From CAVVYV01 sp963752585 (GTDB taxonomy: Bacteria; Actinomycetota; Thermoleophilia; Solirubrobacterales; 70-9), in contig CAVVYV010000004.1 of assembly GCA_963752585.1 (NCBI GenBank), forward strand, positions 186,001-250,000: a stretch of 64,000 bases of DNA. The letters run 5' to 3'. Below the pieces are notes generated by a model. The model had not been told where the DNA came from and ran no database searches. It was given only the letters and a program-made list of their open reading frames with translations. This document shows positions 1 to 9,154 of the stretch, one piece after another. A program made the position numbers and the translations under genes. Each line of letters begins with the position of its first letter. Positions within the stretch are counted from its first letter, which is position 1.

Positions 1-357
1 GGCGGCGAGCGCCGTGTCGACGATCGCCTTGTCGAGCGCCGATCGGCGGGGGCCGATGCACCTGTCGAAGCCATCGATCGGAGTGAAGAGCCCCTCGATC
101 TCGTTGCCCAGGCCGATGATCCTGTTCGCCACCATCGGCACGTCGTGCCGCGCACGGAGCCTGTCGAGAACCCCGAGCTGCTCGAAGCGGGCGACCGTGT
201 TCGGGTAGACGAAGTGGGTCGAGACGGTCTCGCTGGGAAAGGTGTCGCGGTCCACGACCAACACGTCCCAGCCGCGATCGGCGAGGGCGATCGCCAGGGT
301 CGAGCCCGCGCAACGGGCGCCGACGATGACCGCGTCGTACTCCTTTACCCCGGTCAC
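1..357 (-). CDS. FAD-dependent oxidoreductase (geranylgeranyl-reductase/monooxygenase type), 3' end cut by window
   Basis: The 119 visible codons give a Rossmann FAD-binding start (EYDAVIVGARCAGSTLAIAL, with a GxGxxG-like GARCAG turn), then VVDRDTFPSETVSTHF and a CIGPRRSALDKAIVDTA segment like the R-x-x-LD helix of PHBH/geranylgeranyl-reductase flavoproteins. Start is GTG at 357, ten nt after a TAGGCT hexamer and without a Shine-Dalgarno. The catalytic C-terminal part lies outside the window, so the substrate cannot be named. The N-terminus alone fits both FAD monooxygenases and prenyl reductases. Confidence 0.8.
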   Translation of the reverse strand, partial: MTGVKEYDAVIVGARCAGSTLAIALADRGWDVLVVDRDTFPSETVSTHFVYPNTVARFEQLGVLDRLRARHDVPMVANRIIGLGNEIEGLFTPIDGFDRCIGPRRSALDKAIVDTALAA

Positions 358-367
358 GGCTGGGACC

Positions 368-373
368 AGCCTA
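368..373 (-). promoter_or_regulatory. leaderless -10 box for the FAD oxidoreductase
   Basis: TAGGCT on the minus strand, 10 nt before the GTG start at 357. No Shine-Dalgarno lies between them. It matches the recurring start-proximal hexamer of this window. Confidence 0.5.
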
Positions 374-405
374 CCCCCGCCGACGGGATCCCTCCGTGAG
401 CCCGA

Positions 406-819
406 TCACCCCTCGGGTGCCCTCTCCAACGCGCTCCTCGCCTCGTCGCGGTCGCGATAGACCTCGTAACGCACCACCAGGCCCTCGCGAAAGGTCCACA
501 GGTGTGCCCCCTGTCCCTCGATCTGGGCACCACTGCCCTTGCCCCGGCCCGACCAGTGGATCAGCACCAGGATCCGGTCTCCCGATTCGATGTACTCCTC
601 CGCCTCGATCGTGAGCGGACGCTCCCAGGCGCTGAGCCACTCGCGCATCGCGGCAACGAACTCCTCATAGCTCCGAAACCGGATCGGGTCCCCCATGCCG
701 CTCGTCCCGCCCTCCATCTCTCGGTCGAAGATGTCACCGCGCGAGTAGTCCCCGCGCGCCCACTCCTCGTAGAGGACGTGAAGCTTCTCCAGCGGGCTTC
801 CCTCCATCAGGTCAGACAC
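406..819 (-). CDS. SnoaL/NTF2-like protein
   Basis: A 137-residue protein beginning MSDLMEGSPLEKLHVLYEEW. It has the small alpha+beta barrel pattern of the SnoaL/NTF2-like superfamily: an N-terminal helix, FRSYEEFVAAMREWLSAW, then strands around ILVLIHWSGRGKGSG and a final GLVVRYEVYRDRDEARSAL segment. Start is GTG at 819 and overlaps the rpiA stop by 8 bp, so it is translated from the rpiA transcript. Members are enzymes or binding proteins with diverse ligands and no substrate can be assigned. No signal peptide or membrane segment. Confidence 0.8.
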   Translation of the reverse strand: MSDLMEGSPLEKLHVLYEEWARGDYSRGDIFDREMEGGTSGMGDPIRFRSYEEFVAAMREWLSAWERPLTIEAEEYIESGDRILVLIHWSGRGKGSGAQIEGQGAHLWTFREGLVVRYEVYRDRDEARSALERAPEG

Positions 820-1468
820 GCTCGACCGCGTCGCCGCGGCCGACCAGCACCTCGGTGACCATCGAGGCGGGGAAGAGGCCGTGGTCGACCACGCCGGGGA
901 TCGATCCGAGCACCGTCGCCAGCCCGGCCGGGTCGGCGACCTCGCCGAGGTAGTCGGCGATCACGCCGCCGTCGGGGCTTGGTGGGGCGCCCGCCCGCAG
1001 GTTCACCTCGCCCAGCTCGCCGGCCACCCGGAGCATCGTCGAGGCGAGCCCGAACGGGGAGAGCTCGAGCGGGATCGGGGCGCCGATCCTCTCCACCGGC
1101 TTGGTCGAGTCGGCGATCACGACGAAGCGCTCGGCGGCCGCGGCGACGATCTTCTCCCGGGTGTGGGCGCCGCCGCCGCCCTTGACCAGCCACCGGTCGG
1201 GGGCGACCTGATCGGCGCCGTCGATCGCGATGTCGAGCGCCTCGATCGTGTCGAAGCCCTCGACCGCGATTCCCAGGTCGCGCGCGTGCTGCTCGGTCGC
1301 GGGCGAGGTCGCGACGCAGGTCAGCTCGAGGCCGCGCGCGGCGAGCGCGGGCAGCAGGTGGGCGACGGTCGAGCCGGTGCCGAGCCCGAGCTTCATCCCG
1401 TCCTCGACGAGCTCGGCTGCCGCTTCGGCGGCCACCTTCTTCTCGGCTTCCAGGTCCGGGGTGCTCAC
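812..1468 (-). CDS. rpiA: ribose-5-phosphate isomerase A
   Basis: Interconverts ribose 5-phosphate and ribulose 5-phosphate in the non-oxidative pentose phosphate pathway. Family motifs are present: LGTGSTVAHLL (phosphate loop), IDGADQVAP (catalytic Asp region) and KGGGGAHTREKI. The open frame extends to 1612, but the GTG at 1468 (VSTPDLEAEKK) gives 218 residues, the usual RpiA size, and lies 8 nt after a TAGATT box. It is divergent from tkt, with tal and pgi next on that side, so four sugar-phosphate enzymes are grouped here. The frame is intact. Confidence 0.95.
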   Translation of the reverse strand: MSTPDLEAEKKVAAEAAAELVEDGMKLGLGTGSTVAHLLPALAARGLELTCVATSPATEQHARDLGIAVEGFDTIEALDIAIDGADQVAPDRWLVKGGGGAHTREKIVAAAAERFVVIADSTKPVERIGAPIPLELSPFGLASTMLRVAGELGEVNLRAGAPPSPDGGVIADYLGEVADPAGLATVLGSIPGVVDHGLFPASMVTEVLVGRGDAVERV

Positions 1469-1476
1469 AGGGCTGG

Positions 1477-1482
1477 AATCTA
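1477..1482 (-). promoter_or_regulatory. leaderless -10 box for rpiA
   Basis: TAGATT on the minus strand, 8 nt before the GTG at 1468. It supports choosing that GTG over upstream in-frame codons. Confidence 0.5.
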
Positions 1483-1529
1483 TGTCCCCCGGGTATGCGA
1501 AGCGAGTGAGGCGTGAACGAGCGAGGGCG

Positions 1530-1562
1530 TAGGATCGAGCGGAGATCTCAGGAGGCCAGATG
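1530..1562 (+). promoter_or_regulatory. tkt promoter -10 and strong Shine-Dalgarno
   Basis: TAGGAT at 1530-1535 is followed by AGGAGG at 1550-1555 and ATG at 1560. Unlike most genes here, tkt has a leader with a clear Shine-Dalgarno. Confidence 0.55.
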
Positions 1563-3644
1563 GAAGTCAGCGCCGAACCCCGCACCGACATCGAGCAGCT
1601 CTCGATCAACACGATCCGGACGCTCTCGATCGACGCGATCCAGAAGGCGAACTCGGGCCATCCCGGGTCGCCGATGGCGCTGGCGCCGGTCGCCTACGTC
1701 CTCTGGCAGCGATTCCTCCGCTTCGATCCCGAGAACCCGATCTGGCCGAACCGGGACCGCTTCGTTCTCTCCGTCGGCCATGCCTCGATGCTGCTCTACT
1801 CGCTCCTCCACCTGACCGGGGTCAAGGCCGTCGATCCCGACTACGAGGTCGTCGGCGAGCCCGCGGTCAGCCTCGACGACATCAAGCGCTTCCGCCAGCT
1901 CGACTCGAAGTGCCCGGGGCACCCCGAGTACCGCTGGACCTCGGGGGTGGAGACGACCACCGGCCCGCTCGGCCAGGGAATCGCGACCAGCGTCGGGATG
2001 GCGATCGCCTCGAAGTGGCTCGCCGCGCGCTTCAACCAGCCCGGGTTCGAGCTGTTCGACTTCGACGTCTACGCCTTCGCGGCGACGGCGACCTGATGGA
2101 GGGCGTCTCGAACGAGGCCGCCTCGCTCGCCGGTCACCAGCGCCTGGACAACCTCTGCTGGGTCTACGACAACAACCACATCTCGATCGATGGCCCGACC
2201 GAGATCACCTACTCGGACGACGTCGCTGCGCGCTTCATGGGCTACGGGTGGAACGTCACCCGGGTCGGGGACGCCAACGACCTCCAGCTGCTGACGAGGG
2301 CGTTCGACGAGTTCAAGGCGGAGGACGGGGGACCGACGTTGATCATCGTCGACAGCCACATCGGCTACGGGTCGCCGCACAAGGTGGACACCGCGGAGGC
2401 CCACGGCGAGCCACTCGGGGAGGAGGAGGTCCGGGAGACGAAGCGCGCGTACGGCTGGCCCGAGGACGCCGAGTTCCTGGTCCCCGACGGGGTGATCGAC
2501 CACTTCGCCGAGGGAATCGGCAAGCGGGGCGCGGAGCTGCGAGAGGAGTGGGAGACCCTTCTCGAGAGCTACACGCGCGAGCACGAGACCCTCGCCCACG
2601 AGATCGGCCAGATGCAGCGCCGGGAGCTGCCCGAGGGCTGGGACACCGAGATTCCCAGCTTCGAGGCCGACGAGGTGGGGATCGCCACCCGGAAGGCCTC
2701 GAACAAGGTCGAGAACGCGGTCGCCGAGCGGGTCCCCTGGCTGTTCGCCGGCTCCGCCGATCTCACCGGCTCGACCTCGGTCGGCCTCGAGGGCACCGAG
2801 AGCTTCGAGCCGGAGAGCCGCGCAGGGCGCCAGATCCACCTCGGGATCCGCGAGCACGAGTCTGCGGCGCTCTCCAACGGCCTCTCGCTGTCGAAGCTGC
2901 GGCCGCTGTGGTCGACCTACCTCACCTTCTCCGACTACGCGAAGCCCGCGATCCGGCTCTCGGCCCTGATGGAGCTGCCGGTGATCCACCTCTTCACCCA
3001 CGACTCGATCGGGCTCGGCGAGGACGGCCCCACCCACCAGCCGGTTGAGCACCTCGCCGGGCTGCGGGCGATCCCCGGGCTCGACGTGATCCGCCCCGCC
3101 GACGCAAACGAGGTCGCCGAGGCCTGGCGCGCGGCGATGGACCGCCACCATCAGCCGGTGGCGCTGGTGCTCACCCGCCAGGACGTGCCGGTCCTCGATC
3201 GCTCCCGCTACGCCTCGGCCGAGGGCCTCCGCCGCGGCGGCTACGTGCTCGCCGATCCCGAGGGAGGCGATCCCGAGGTGATCCTGATCGCCACCGGGAG
3301 CGAGGTGGCGCTTGCCGTCGCCGCCCACGAGCAGCTGGTCTCCGACGGGATTCGCTCGCGGGTGGTCAGCCTCCCCTGCTGGGAGCTCTTCGACCGCCAG
3401 GACCAGGCCCTACCGAGACAGCGTCCTCCCCCCGGCGATCGGGGCGCGGGTCTCGGTCGAGGAGGCGTCCACCGTCGGCTGGGACCGCTGGGTCGGCCCG
3501 AGTGGGAGGATGGTCGGCATGCACACATTCGGCTCATCGGCCCCACTCAAGGACGTCCAGAGCAAGTTCGGCTTCACTCCCGACAAGGTCGCGGAAGCCG
3601 CCCGCGATGTCCTCGCCGGCGTCAACGACGGGAGCCGATCGTGA
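1560..3644 (+). CDS. tkt: transketolase (two frameshifts)
   Basis: Thiamine-diphosphate enzyme moving two-carbon units between sugar phosphates; reconstructed length is about 694 residues, normal for the family. Seen: KANSGHPGSPMALAPVAYVL near the N-terminus, GPLGQGIATSVGMAIA, the ThDP-binding AFAGDGDLMEG (split by a frameshift), HDSIGLGEDGPTHQPVEHLA, and a C-terminal VSLPCWELFDRQ. A missing base near 2086 breaks AFAGDGD and an extra C near 3409 breaks the QAYRDSVLPP stretch; homology resumes at once in the new frame each time. Followed by tal after 25 bp. Confidence 0.95.
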
Positions 3645-3669
3645 AGGCCCAGACGAAGGAGATGATCCT

Positions 3670-4745
3670 GTGAAGCCCACCGAGACCCTCCACCAGCTCG
3701 GCCAGAGCCTCTGGCTCGACAACATCACCCGGACGATCCTCGAAGACGGCACCCTCGAGAGCTACATCTCCGACTTCTCCGTCACCGGGCTCACCTCGAA
3801 CCCGACGATCTTCGACAAGGCGATCAGCGGCGGCGACGCCTACGACGAGCAGATCGCCGAGCTGCGGAGCGGCGGCACGGACGGGGAGGAGCTCTTCTTC
3901 GAGCTCGCCCTCACCGACCTGAACCGCGCGGCGAAGCTGTTCGAGCCCGTCCACGAGCGCACCGATCGGGTTGACGGCTGGGTCTCGCTGGAGGTCTCGC
4001 CGCTGCTCGCCGACGATGCCGAGGCGACGATCGAGCAGGCCGCCGAGCTCCACGAGCGAGCCGACTCCAACGTGTTCATCAAGATTCCCGGCACCGAGGC
4101 CGGCCTGAAGGCGATCGAGGAGTCGATCTTCGCCGGGATCCCGATCAACGTCACCCTCCTCTTCTCCAGCGACCAGTACGAGCGGGCGGCCGACGCCTAC
4201 ATGAAGGGGCTCGAGCGCCGGATCGGCAAGGACCTCGACCCCGCGGTGCCATCGGTCGCCTCGATCTTCCTCAGCCGCTGGGACGTCGCCGTCGCCGACG
4301 AGGTCCCCGCGGAGCTGAAGAACCGGCTCGGGGTCGCGGTCGGGAAGCGGAGCTACCGCTCCTACCGGGAGCTGCTCGACTCCGAGCGCTGGCAGGGGCT
4401 CGAGAGCGAGGGCGCTCGTCCCCAGCGCCTGCTCTTCGCCAGCACCGGCACCAAGGACCCAGAGGCCTCCGACACGCTCTACATCGAGGCGCTCGCCGCA
4501 CCGGACACGATCAACACGATGCCGGAGAAGACCCTGCTCGCCTTCGCCGACCACGGCGAGGTCGGCGATCCGATCCCGGCCGACGGGGGCGACGCCTCGC
4601 GGACGCTCGCCGAGTTCGCCGAGGCCGGCGTCGATACCGACGAGCTTGCCACCGGCTCCAGGTGGAGGGCGCCAAGGCGTTCTCCGATTCCTGGCGCGAT
4701 CTGCTCGAGACGATCAAGTCCGAGTCGGCGCGGCTGGCCGCCTAG
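3670..4745 (+). CDS. tal: transaldolase (one frameshift near the 3' end)
   Basis: Moves dihydroxyacetone units between sugar phosphates through a Schiff-base lysine. TGLTSNPTIFDKAI near the N-terminus and the catalytic-lysine strand SNVFIKIPGTEAGLKAI followed by INVTLLFS mark the family. GTG at 3670 starts VKPTETLHQLGQSLWLD. A one-base loss near 4652 shifts the frame; the correct end reads RLQVEGAKAFSDSWRDLL and stops at 4745, giving about 358 residues, usual for actinobacterial Tal. It sits between tkt and pgi. Confidence 0.93.
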
Positions 4746-4763
4746 CGCTCCACCCGCGCCGGT

Positions 4764-4769
4764 TAGGCT
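4764..4769 (+). promoter_or_regulatory. leaderless -10 box for pgi
   Basis: TAGGCT 9 nt before the GTG at 4779, with no Shine-Dalgarno. It suggests pgi can be transcribed independently of tkt-tal. Confidence 0.5.
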
Positions 4770-4778
4770 GCGGAGCCC

Positions 4779-6437
4779 GTGAGCGAGCAGCCGCCGGAGC
4801 CCACCCTCAGAAGTCGGCCGGCCTGGAAGGCGCTCGAGCAGCATCACGCCGAGCTCGGGGAGCGGCACCTGCGGGAGCTGTTCGCCGATGACCCGGGCCG
4901 CGGCGAGCGCCTCGTCGCGGAGGGCGCCGGGCTCTTCCTCGACTACTCGAAGAACCGGGTCACCGACGAGACCCTGAGGCTGCTCACAGAGCTCGCCGGC
5001 GAGTGCGGCGTCGCCGAGCGGCGCGACGCGATGTTTCGCGGCGAGCACATCAACGTCTCCGAAGACCGGGCGGTCCTCCACGTCGCCCTGCGGATGCCGA
5101 GGGACCGCTCGCTGATCGTCGACGGGGAGGACGTGGTGAAGCAGGTCCACGAGGTGCTCGATCGGATGGCCGCCTTCAGCGACGCGGTCCGCTCGGGCGA
5201 GTGGAAGGGCCACACGGGAAAGCCGATCCGCAACGTGGTCAACGTCGGGATCGGCGGCTCCGACCTCGGCCCGGTGATGGCCTACGAGGCGCTCCGGCAC
5301 TACTCGCGGCGGGAGATGACCTTCCGCTTCGTCTCCAACGTCGACGGCACCGACTTCGCCGAGGCGACCCGCGACCTCGACCCGGCCGAGACCCTGTTCG
5401 TGATCTCCTCGAAGACCTTCACCACCCTGGAGACGATGACCAACGCCCGGACCGCGCGCCGGTGGGCCCTCGACTCGCTCGGGGACACCGACGCGATCGC
5501 GAAGCACTTCGTCGCCGTCTCCACCAACGCCGAGGGGGTGTCGGAGTTCGGGATCGACACCGACAACATGTTCGGCTTCTGGGACTGGGTCGGGGGCCGC
5601 TACTCGATGGACTCGGCGATCGGGCTCTCGACGATGGTCGCGATCGGGCCCGAGGCGTTCGCGGAGATGCTCGCCGGGTTCCACGCGATCGACGAGCACT
5701 TCACCGGGGTGCCGATCGGCGAGAGCCTGCCCTCGATCATGGGCCTGCTCGCGGTCTGGTACGGCGACTTCTTCGGCGCTCAGACGGTCGGCGGTGCTCC
5801 CCTACGACCAGTACCTGCACCGCTTCCCCGCCTACCTCCAGCAGCTGACGATGGAGTCGAACGGCAAGCACGTCACCCTCGAAGGCGCTCGGGTCGACTA
5901 CGACACCGGCGCGATCTACTGGGGGGAGCCGGGGACGAACGGCCAGCACTCCTTCTACCAGCTGATCCACCAGGGGACGCGGCTGATCCCCTCAGACTTC
6001 ATCGGCTTCCACCGCTCGCTGAACCCCATTCCTCTCGAAGACGGGGGCGAGCACCACGACCTGCTGATGTCCAACGTCTTCGCCCAGCCGGAGGCGCTCG
6101 CCTTCGGCAAGACGCCCGAGCAGGTTCGTGAGGAGGGGACCCCGGAGGCGGTCGTCCCCCACCGGGTGATGGAGGGAAACCGGCCATCGAACGTGATCCT
6201 CGCCGAGCGGCTCGACCCCCGAACCCTCGGGGTCGCTGGTGGCGCTCTACGAGCACAGCGTCTTCACCCAGGGAGCGATCTGGGGGATCGACTCCTTCGA
6301 TCAGTGGGGGGTGGAGCTGGGCAAGGTGCTGGCGAAGAAGATCATTCCCGAGCTCCAGGCCGCCGACGAGCCGGAGCTCGACCACGACAGCTCGACCAAC
6401 GCCCTGATTCGCCGCTATCGCCGAGCACGGTGCCTGA
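4779..6437 (+). CDS. pgi: glucose-6-phosphate isomerase (frameshifted)
   Basis: Interconverts glucose 6-phosphate and fructose 6-phosphate. Seen: NVGIGGSDLGPVMAYEAL (sugar-phosphate loop), VISSKTFTTLETMTNA (SIS phosphate site), a WVGGRYSMDSAIGLS stretch, and after frameshifts TMESNGKHV, GEPGTNGQHSFYQLIHQG and the C-terminal SSTNALIRRYR. Frameshifts lie near 5795 and 6235. A third small problem lies at the 3' end: the frame reads through into the next gene, whereas a +1 shift near 6421 would stop at TGA 6435-6437, overlapping the next ATG. About 550 residues. Confidence 0.94.
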
Positions 6438-7106
6438 TGACCGAGGCGGTGCTGTTCGACATCGACGGGACCCTGATCAGCACCGGCGGGGCCAGCGACC
6501 GGGCCTGGAAGCGCGCGTTCAAGGAGCTCCACGAGGTCGACGTCGACGTCCCCGCGGTCACCGGCAAGGGGGTCCCCGACCCCGAGGTCGGCCGGGTGGT
6601 GTTCAAGGCGGCGCTCGGGCGCGAGCCGACCGAGGCGGAGGCACAGGCGCTGATGCGCCGCCGGCTCGACCATCTGCCCGAGGAGGTCGAGAGCTCGCCC
6701 GGCTTCGTGATCAAGGACGGCGTCGTCGAGCTGCTCGACCGCCTCATCGACGACGGGATAGTGCTCGGCCTCACCACCGGCAACGTCGAGGAGGCCGCCC
6801 ACATCAAGCTCTCCCGTGCGAACTTCAACCGGTTCTTCTCCTTCGGCGGCTACGGCTCCGATTCGCCCGACCGCACCGAGCTGACGAAGAAGGCGCTCGA
6901 GCGCGGCGAGCTTGTCTGGGGCCGGACGTCTCGATCGCAAACGCTGCTTCTCATGCGGCGACACCCCCCGCGACGTCGAGGCCGGCCACGGCGCCGGGAT
7001 CAGGGTGGTGGGGGTGGCCACCGGCGAGTACACGGTCGACCAGCTGCTCGAGGCGGGGGCCGACGCCGCGGTCGCCTCGCTCCGCGAGCGCCTGCCGCTG
7101 CTGTAG
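6437..7106 (+). CDS. HAD-superfamily hydrolase, phosphoglycolate-phosphatase-like (one frameshift)
   Basis: Begins MTEAVLFDIDGTLISTGGAS, with motif I DxDGT holding the nucleophile Asp. It continues with a helical cap, then LGLTTGN (motif II) and GDTPRDVEAGHGAGIRVVGV (motif IV). A single-base shift near 6910 separates the two halves; stop at 7106. About 222 residues. The ATG overlaps the inferred pgi stop, so it is probably co-transcribed. The exact phosphate substrate is not determinable. Confidence 0.85.
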
Positions 7107-7113
7107 CCCGGGG

Positions 7114-7497
7114 TCAGGCCGCTGCGACCGCGAGGATGTTGCCGTCCGGGTCCTTGACGAAGGCGATCTTGTCCTCGCCGAGGGTTGCGATCCCCTTCTC
7201 GTCGGTCTTCAGCGGCTCCTCGCTGTACTGCTCGAAGCTGACTCCGTTTCCGATCAGCTCGTCCACGGTCGCCTCGACGTCATCGACGTCGAAGGCGGCG
7301 AGGGTCGCACCCGATGGCTTCGCCGCGGGGGAGGGATAGACGTGCAGCGTGGTGCCTGCGCCACACTCATAGTCCACCCCGCCGTCGCCGGTCTCCTCAC
7401 CCCCGGTCAAGCCGAGCTTGCCCTCGTAGAACTCCTTCGCCTTGCCCATGTCCGAGACACCGATCGCCGGGCTGACCTTGCCGTCGCTCAAGCTCAT
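7114..7497 (-). CDS. VOC-fold (glyoxalase/bleomycin-resistance-like) protein
   Basis: A 127-residue protein with two beta-alpha-beta-beta-beta units: SPAIGVSDMGKAKEFYEGKL in the first and FDVDDVEATVDELIGNGV plus FVKDPDGNILAVAAA in the second. This is the vicinal-oxygen-chelate fold shared by glyoxalase I and antibiotic-binding proteins. A clear AGGAGG Shine-Dalgarno precedes the ATG at 7497. Ligand unknown. Convergent with the HAD hydrolase. Confidence 0.85.
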   Translation of the reverse strand: MSLSDGKVSPAIGVSDMGKAKEFYEGKLGLTGGEETGDGGVDYECGAGTTLHVYPSPAAKPSGATLAAFDVDDVEATVDELIGNGVSFEQYSEEPLKTDEKGIATLGEDKIAFVKDPDGNILAVAAA

Positions 7498-7534
7498 CTG
7501 ATCTCCTCCTGATTAGACTCGCATCGTCGATCGG

Positions 7535-8488
7535 ATGGAGACTAGTCATCGCAGCGAGCTGCCCCAGCTGAAGGGCGACCTGTTCCTGACCGACGGTGGG
7601 CTCGAAACCACTCTGATCTTCCACCGCGGGATCGACCTGCCCGAGTTCGCCGCCTTCGTCCTGCTCAAGGACGTGGAGGGCACCGGGGAGATCCGGCGCT
7701 ACTACGAGTCCTACCTCGCCCTGGCCAAGGAGCACGGCGCCGGCTTCGTCCTCGAGAGCCCGACCTGGCGCGCCAGCCCACGCTGGGCCGGCGAGGTCGG
7801 CTACTCGGACCAGGAGCTCGACGAGGCCAACCGGCGGGCCATCTCGCTGATGGCGGAGCTCCGCGACCGCCACCAGGACGAGATCTCCCCGATCGTGATC
7901 AGCGGTCAAATCGGTCCCCAGGACGACGGCTACAGCCCCGAGCAGAAGCTCTCGGCCGAGGAGGCCGCCGATTACCACTCGACCCAGATCGGGACCTTCG
8001 CCGAGACCGAGGCCGACATGGTCACCGCGCTGACGATGACCTACGCCGACGAGGCGATCGGCGTCACCAACGCGGCCAAGGCCGCCGGCCTGCCGGTCGC
8101 CATCTCGTTCACGCTCGAGACCGACGGCCGGCTGCCGAGCGGCCAGGGGCTCAGCGAGGCGATCGAGGAGACCGACGCCGCCACCGACGACGCGCCCGCC
8201 TTCTACATGATCAACTGCGCCCATCCGACCCACTTCGAGGCGGTCCTCGAGCCGGACGCTCCCTGGGCGGAGCGAATCCGTGGGCTTCGCGCGAACGCAT
8301 CGACCAGGAGCCACGCCGAGCTCGACGAGGCCGAGGACCTAGACGAGGGCGATCCGGCGGATCTCGGCGCCCGCTACGCGGCGCTCCGGGCGCGACTCCC
8401 GAACCTGAACGTGGTCGGCGGCTGCTGCGGAACCGACGACCGCCACGTCGCCCAGATCTGCACCGCCTGGCTCAAGCCCGCCGGCTAG
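7535..8488 (+). CDS. homocysteine S-methyltransferase family protein
   Basis: A 317-residue TIM-barrel enzyme starting METSHRSELPQLKGDLFLTD. DGGLETTLIF near the start, FVLESPTWRAS, and the zinc-ligand cysteines in MINCAHPTHF and VVGGCCGTDDRHV match the MetH/Mmu/BHMT domain. The likely reaction is methyl transfer to homocysteine; the donor (S-methylmethionine or other) cannot be told. TAGACT at 7514-7519 is a possible -10, here with a 15-nt leader. Monocistronic: the upstream gene is divergent and the downstream gene convergent. Confidence 0.88.
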   Translation: METSHRSELPQLKGDLFLTDGGLETTLIFHRGIDLPEFAAFVLLKDVEGTGEIRRYYESYLALAKEHGAGFVLESPTWRASPRWAGEVGYSDQELDEANRRAISLMAELRDRHQDEISPIVISGQIGPQDDGYSPEQKLSAEEAADYHSTQIGTFAETEADMVTALTMTYADEAIGVTNAAKAAGLPVAISFTLETDGRLPSGQGLSEAIEETDAATDDAPAFYMINCAHPTHFEAVLEPDAPWAERIRGLRANASTRSHAELDEAEDLDEGDPADLGARYAALRARLPNLNVVGGCCGTDDRHVAQICTAWLKPAG

Positions 8489-8503
8489 GAGAGGTCACGC
8501 TCG

Positions 8504-9154
8504 TCAGTCGACCAGGCGCCGCGTGACCGCCCAGCGGCTGAGCTCGTGCCGGTTGGAGAGCTGGAGCTTGCGGAGGACCGAGCTGACGTGGGCCTCGACC
8601 GTCTTCGCCGAGATGCTGAGACGAAGCGCGATCTCCTTGTAGAGGTAGCCGCGGGCGAGGAGGCGAAGCACCTCGCGCTCGCGGGGGGTGAGCTGGTCGA
8701 GCTCGGGATCGACCTCCTCGGCCGGGATCTCGCCGGCGAACGCGTCGAGGACGAAGCCGGCGAGGCGGGGGGAGAAGACCGCGTCGTCGTCGCGGACGCG
8801 GGCGACGGCGTCGGCAAGCTCTTCGCCGGTGATCGTCTTGGTGACGTAGCCCCGGGCGCCGGCGCGGACGATCGCGATCACGTCCTTGGGCTCGTCGGAG
8901 ACCGAGAGCGCCAGGAAGCGCTGCTGGGGTCGCGACTTGGTCACCTGGTCGATCACCTCGACCCCGCCGCCGCCCGGCATGTGGACGTCGAGGAGGACGA
9001 CGTCGGGCTCGAGCTCGTTCACTGCCCGGACCGCCTCCTCGACCGTCTCCGCCTCGCCGAGCACCTCGACCATGTCGCCGAGCTCGGCCCTGACGCCGCT
9101 GCGGAAGATCCGGTGGTCGTCGACGATCACGACGCTCGGCGTGCCCGCCGTCAT
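8504..9154 (-). CDS. NarL/LuxR-family response regulator
   Basis: A 216-residue two-domain regulator. The receiver domain has VVIVDDHRIFRSG, the phospho-acceptor Asp in DVVLLDVHMPGGGG, and KTI as the conserved Lys. A C-terminal LuxR helix-turn-helix reads LTPREREVLRLLARGYLYKE and SISAKTVEAHVSSVLRKL. The ATG at 9154 overlaps the kinase stop (ATGA), so it is translationally coupled to its likely partner. Target genes are unknown; autoregulation of the upstream PspC/LiaF-like genes is plausible by analogy to LiaRS. Confidence 0.93.
   Translation of the reverse strand: MTAGTPSVVIVDDHRIFRSGVRAELGDMVEVLGEAETVEEAVRAVNELEPDVVLLDVHMPGGGGVEVIDQVTKSRPQQRFLALSVSDEPKDVIAIVRAGARGYVTKTITGEELADAVARVRDDDAVFSPRLAGFVLDAFAGEIPAEEVDPELDQLTPREREVLRLLARGYLYKEIALRLSISAKTVEAHVSSVLRKLQLSNRHELSRWAVTRRLVD

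Noticed and set aside
2086..2100. In-frame TGA recoding (selenocysteine) at the tkt break
   Set aside because: Homology resumes in a different frame, so a base is missing; TGA read-through would not restore the frame.
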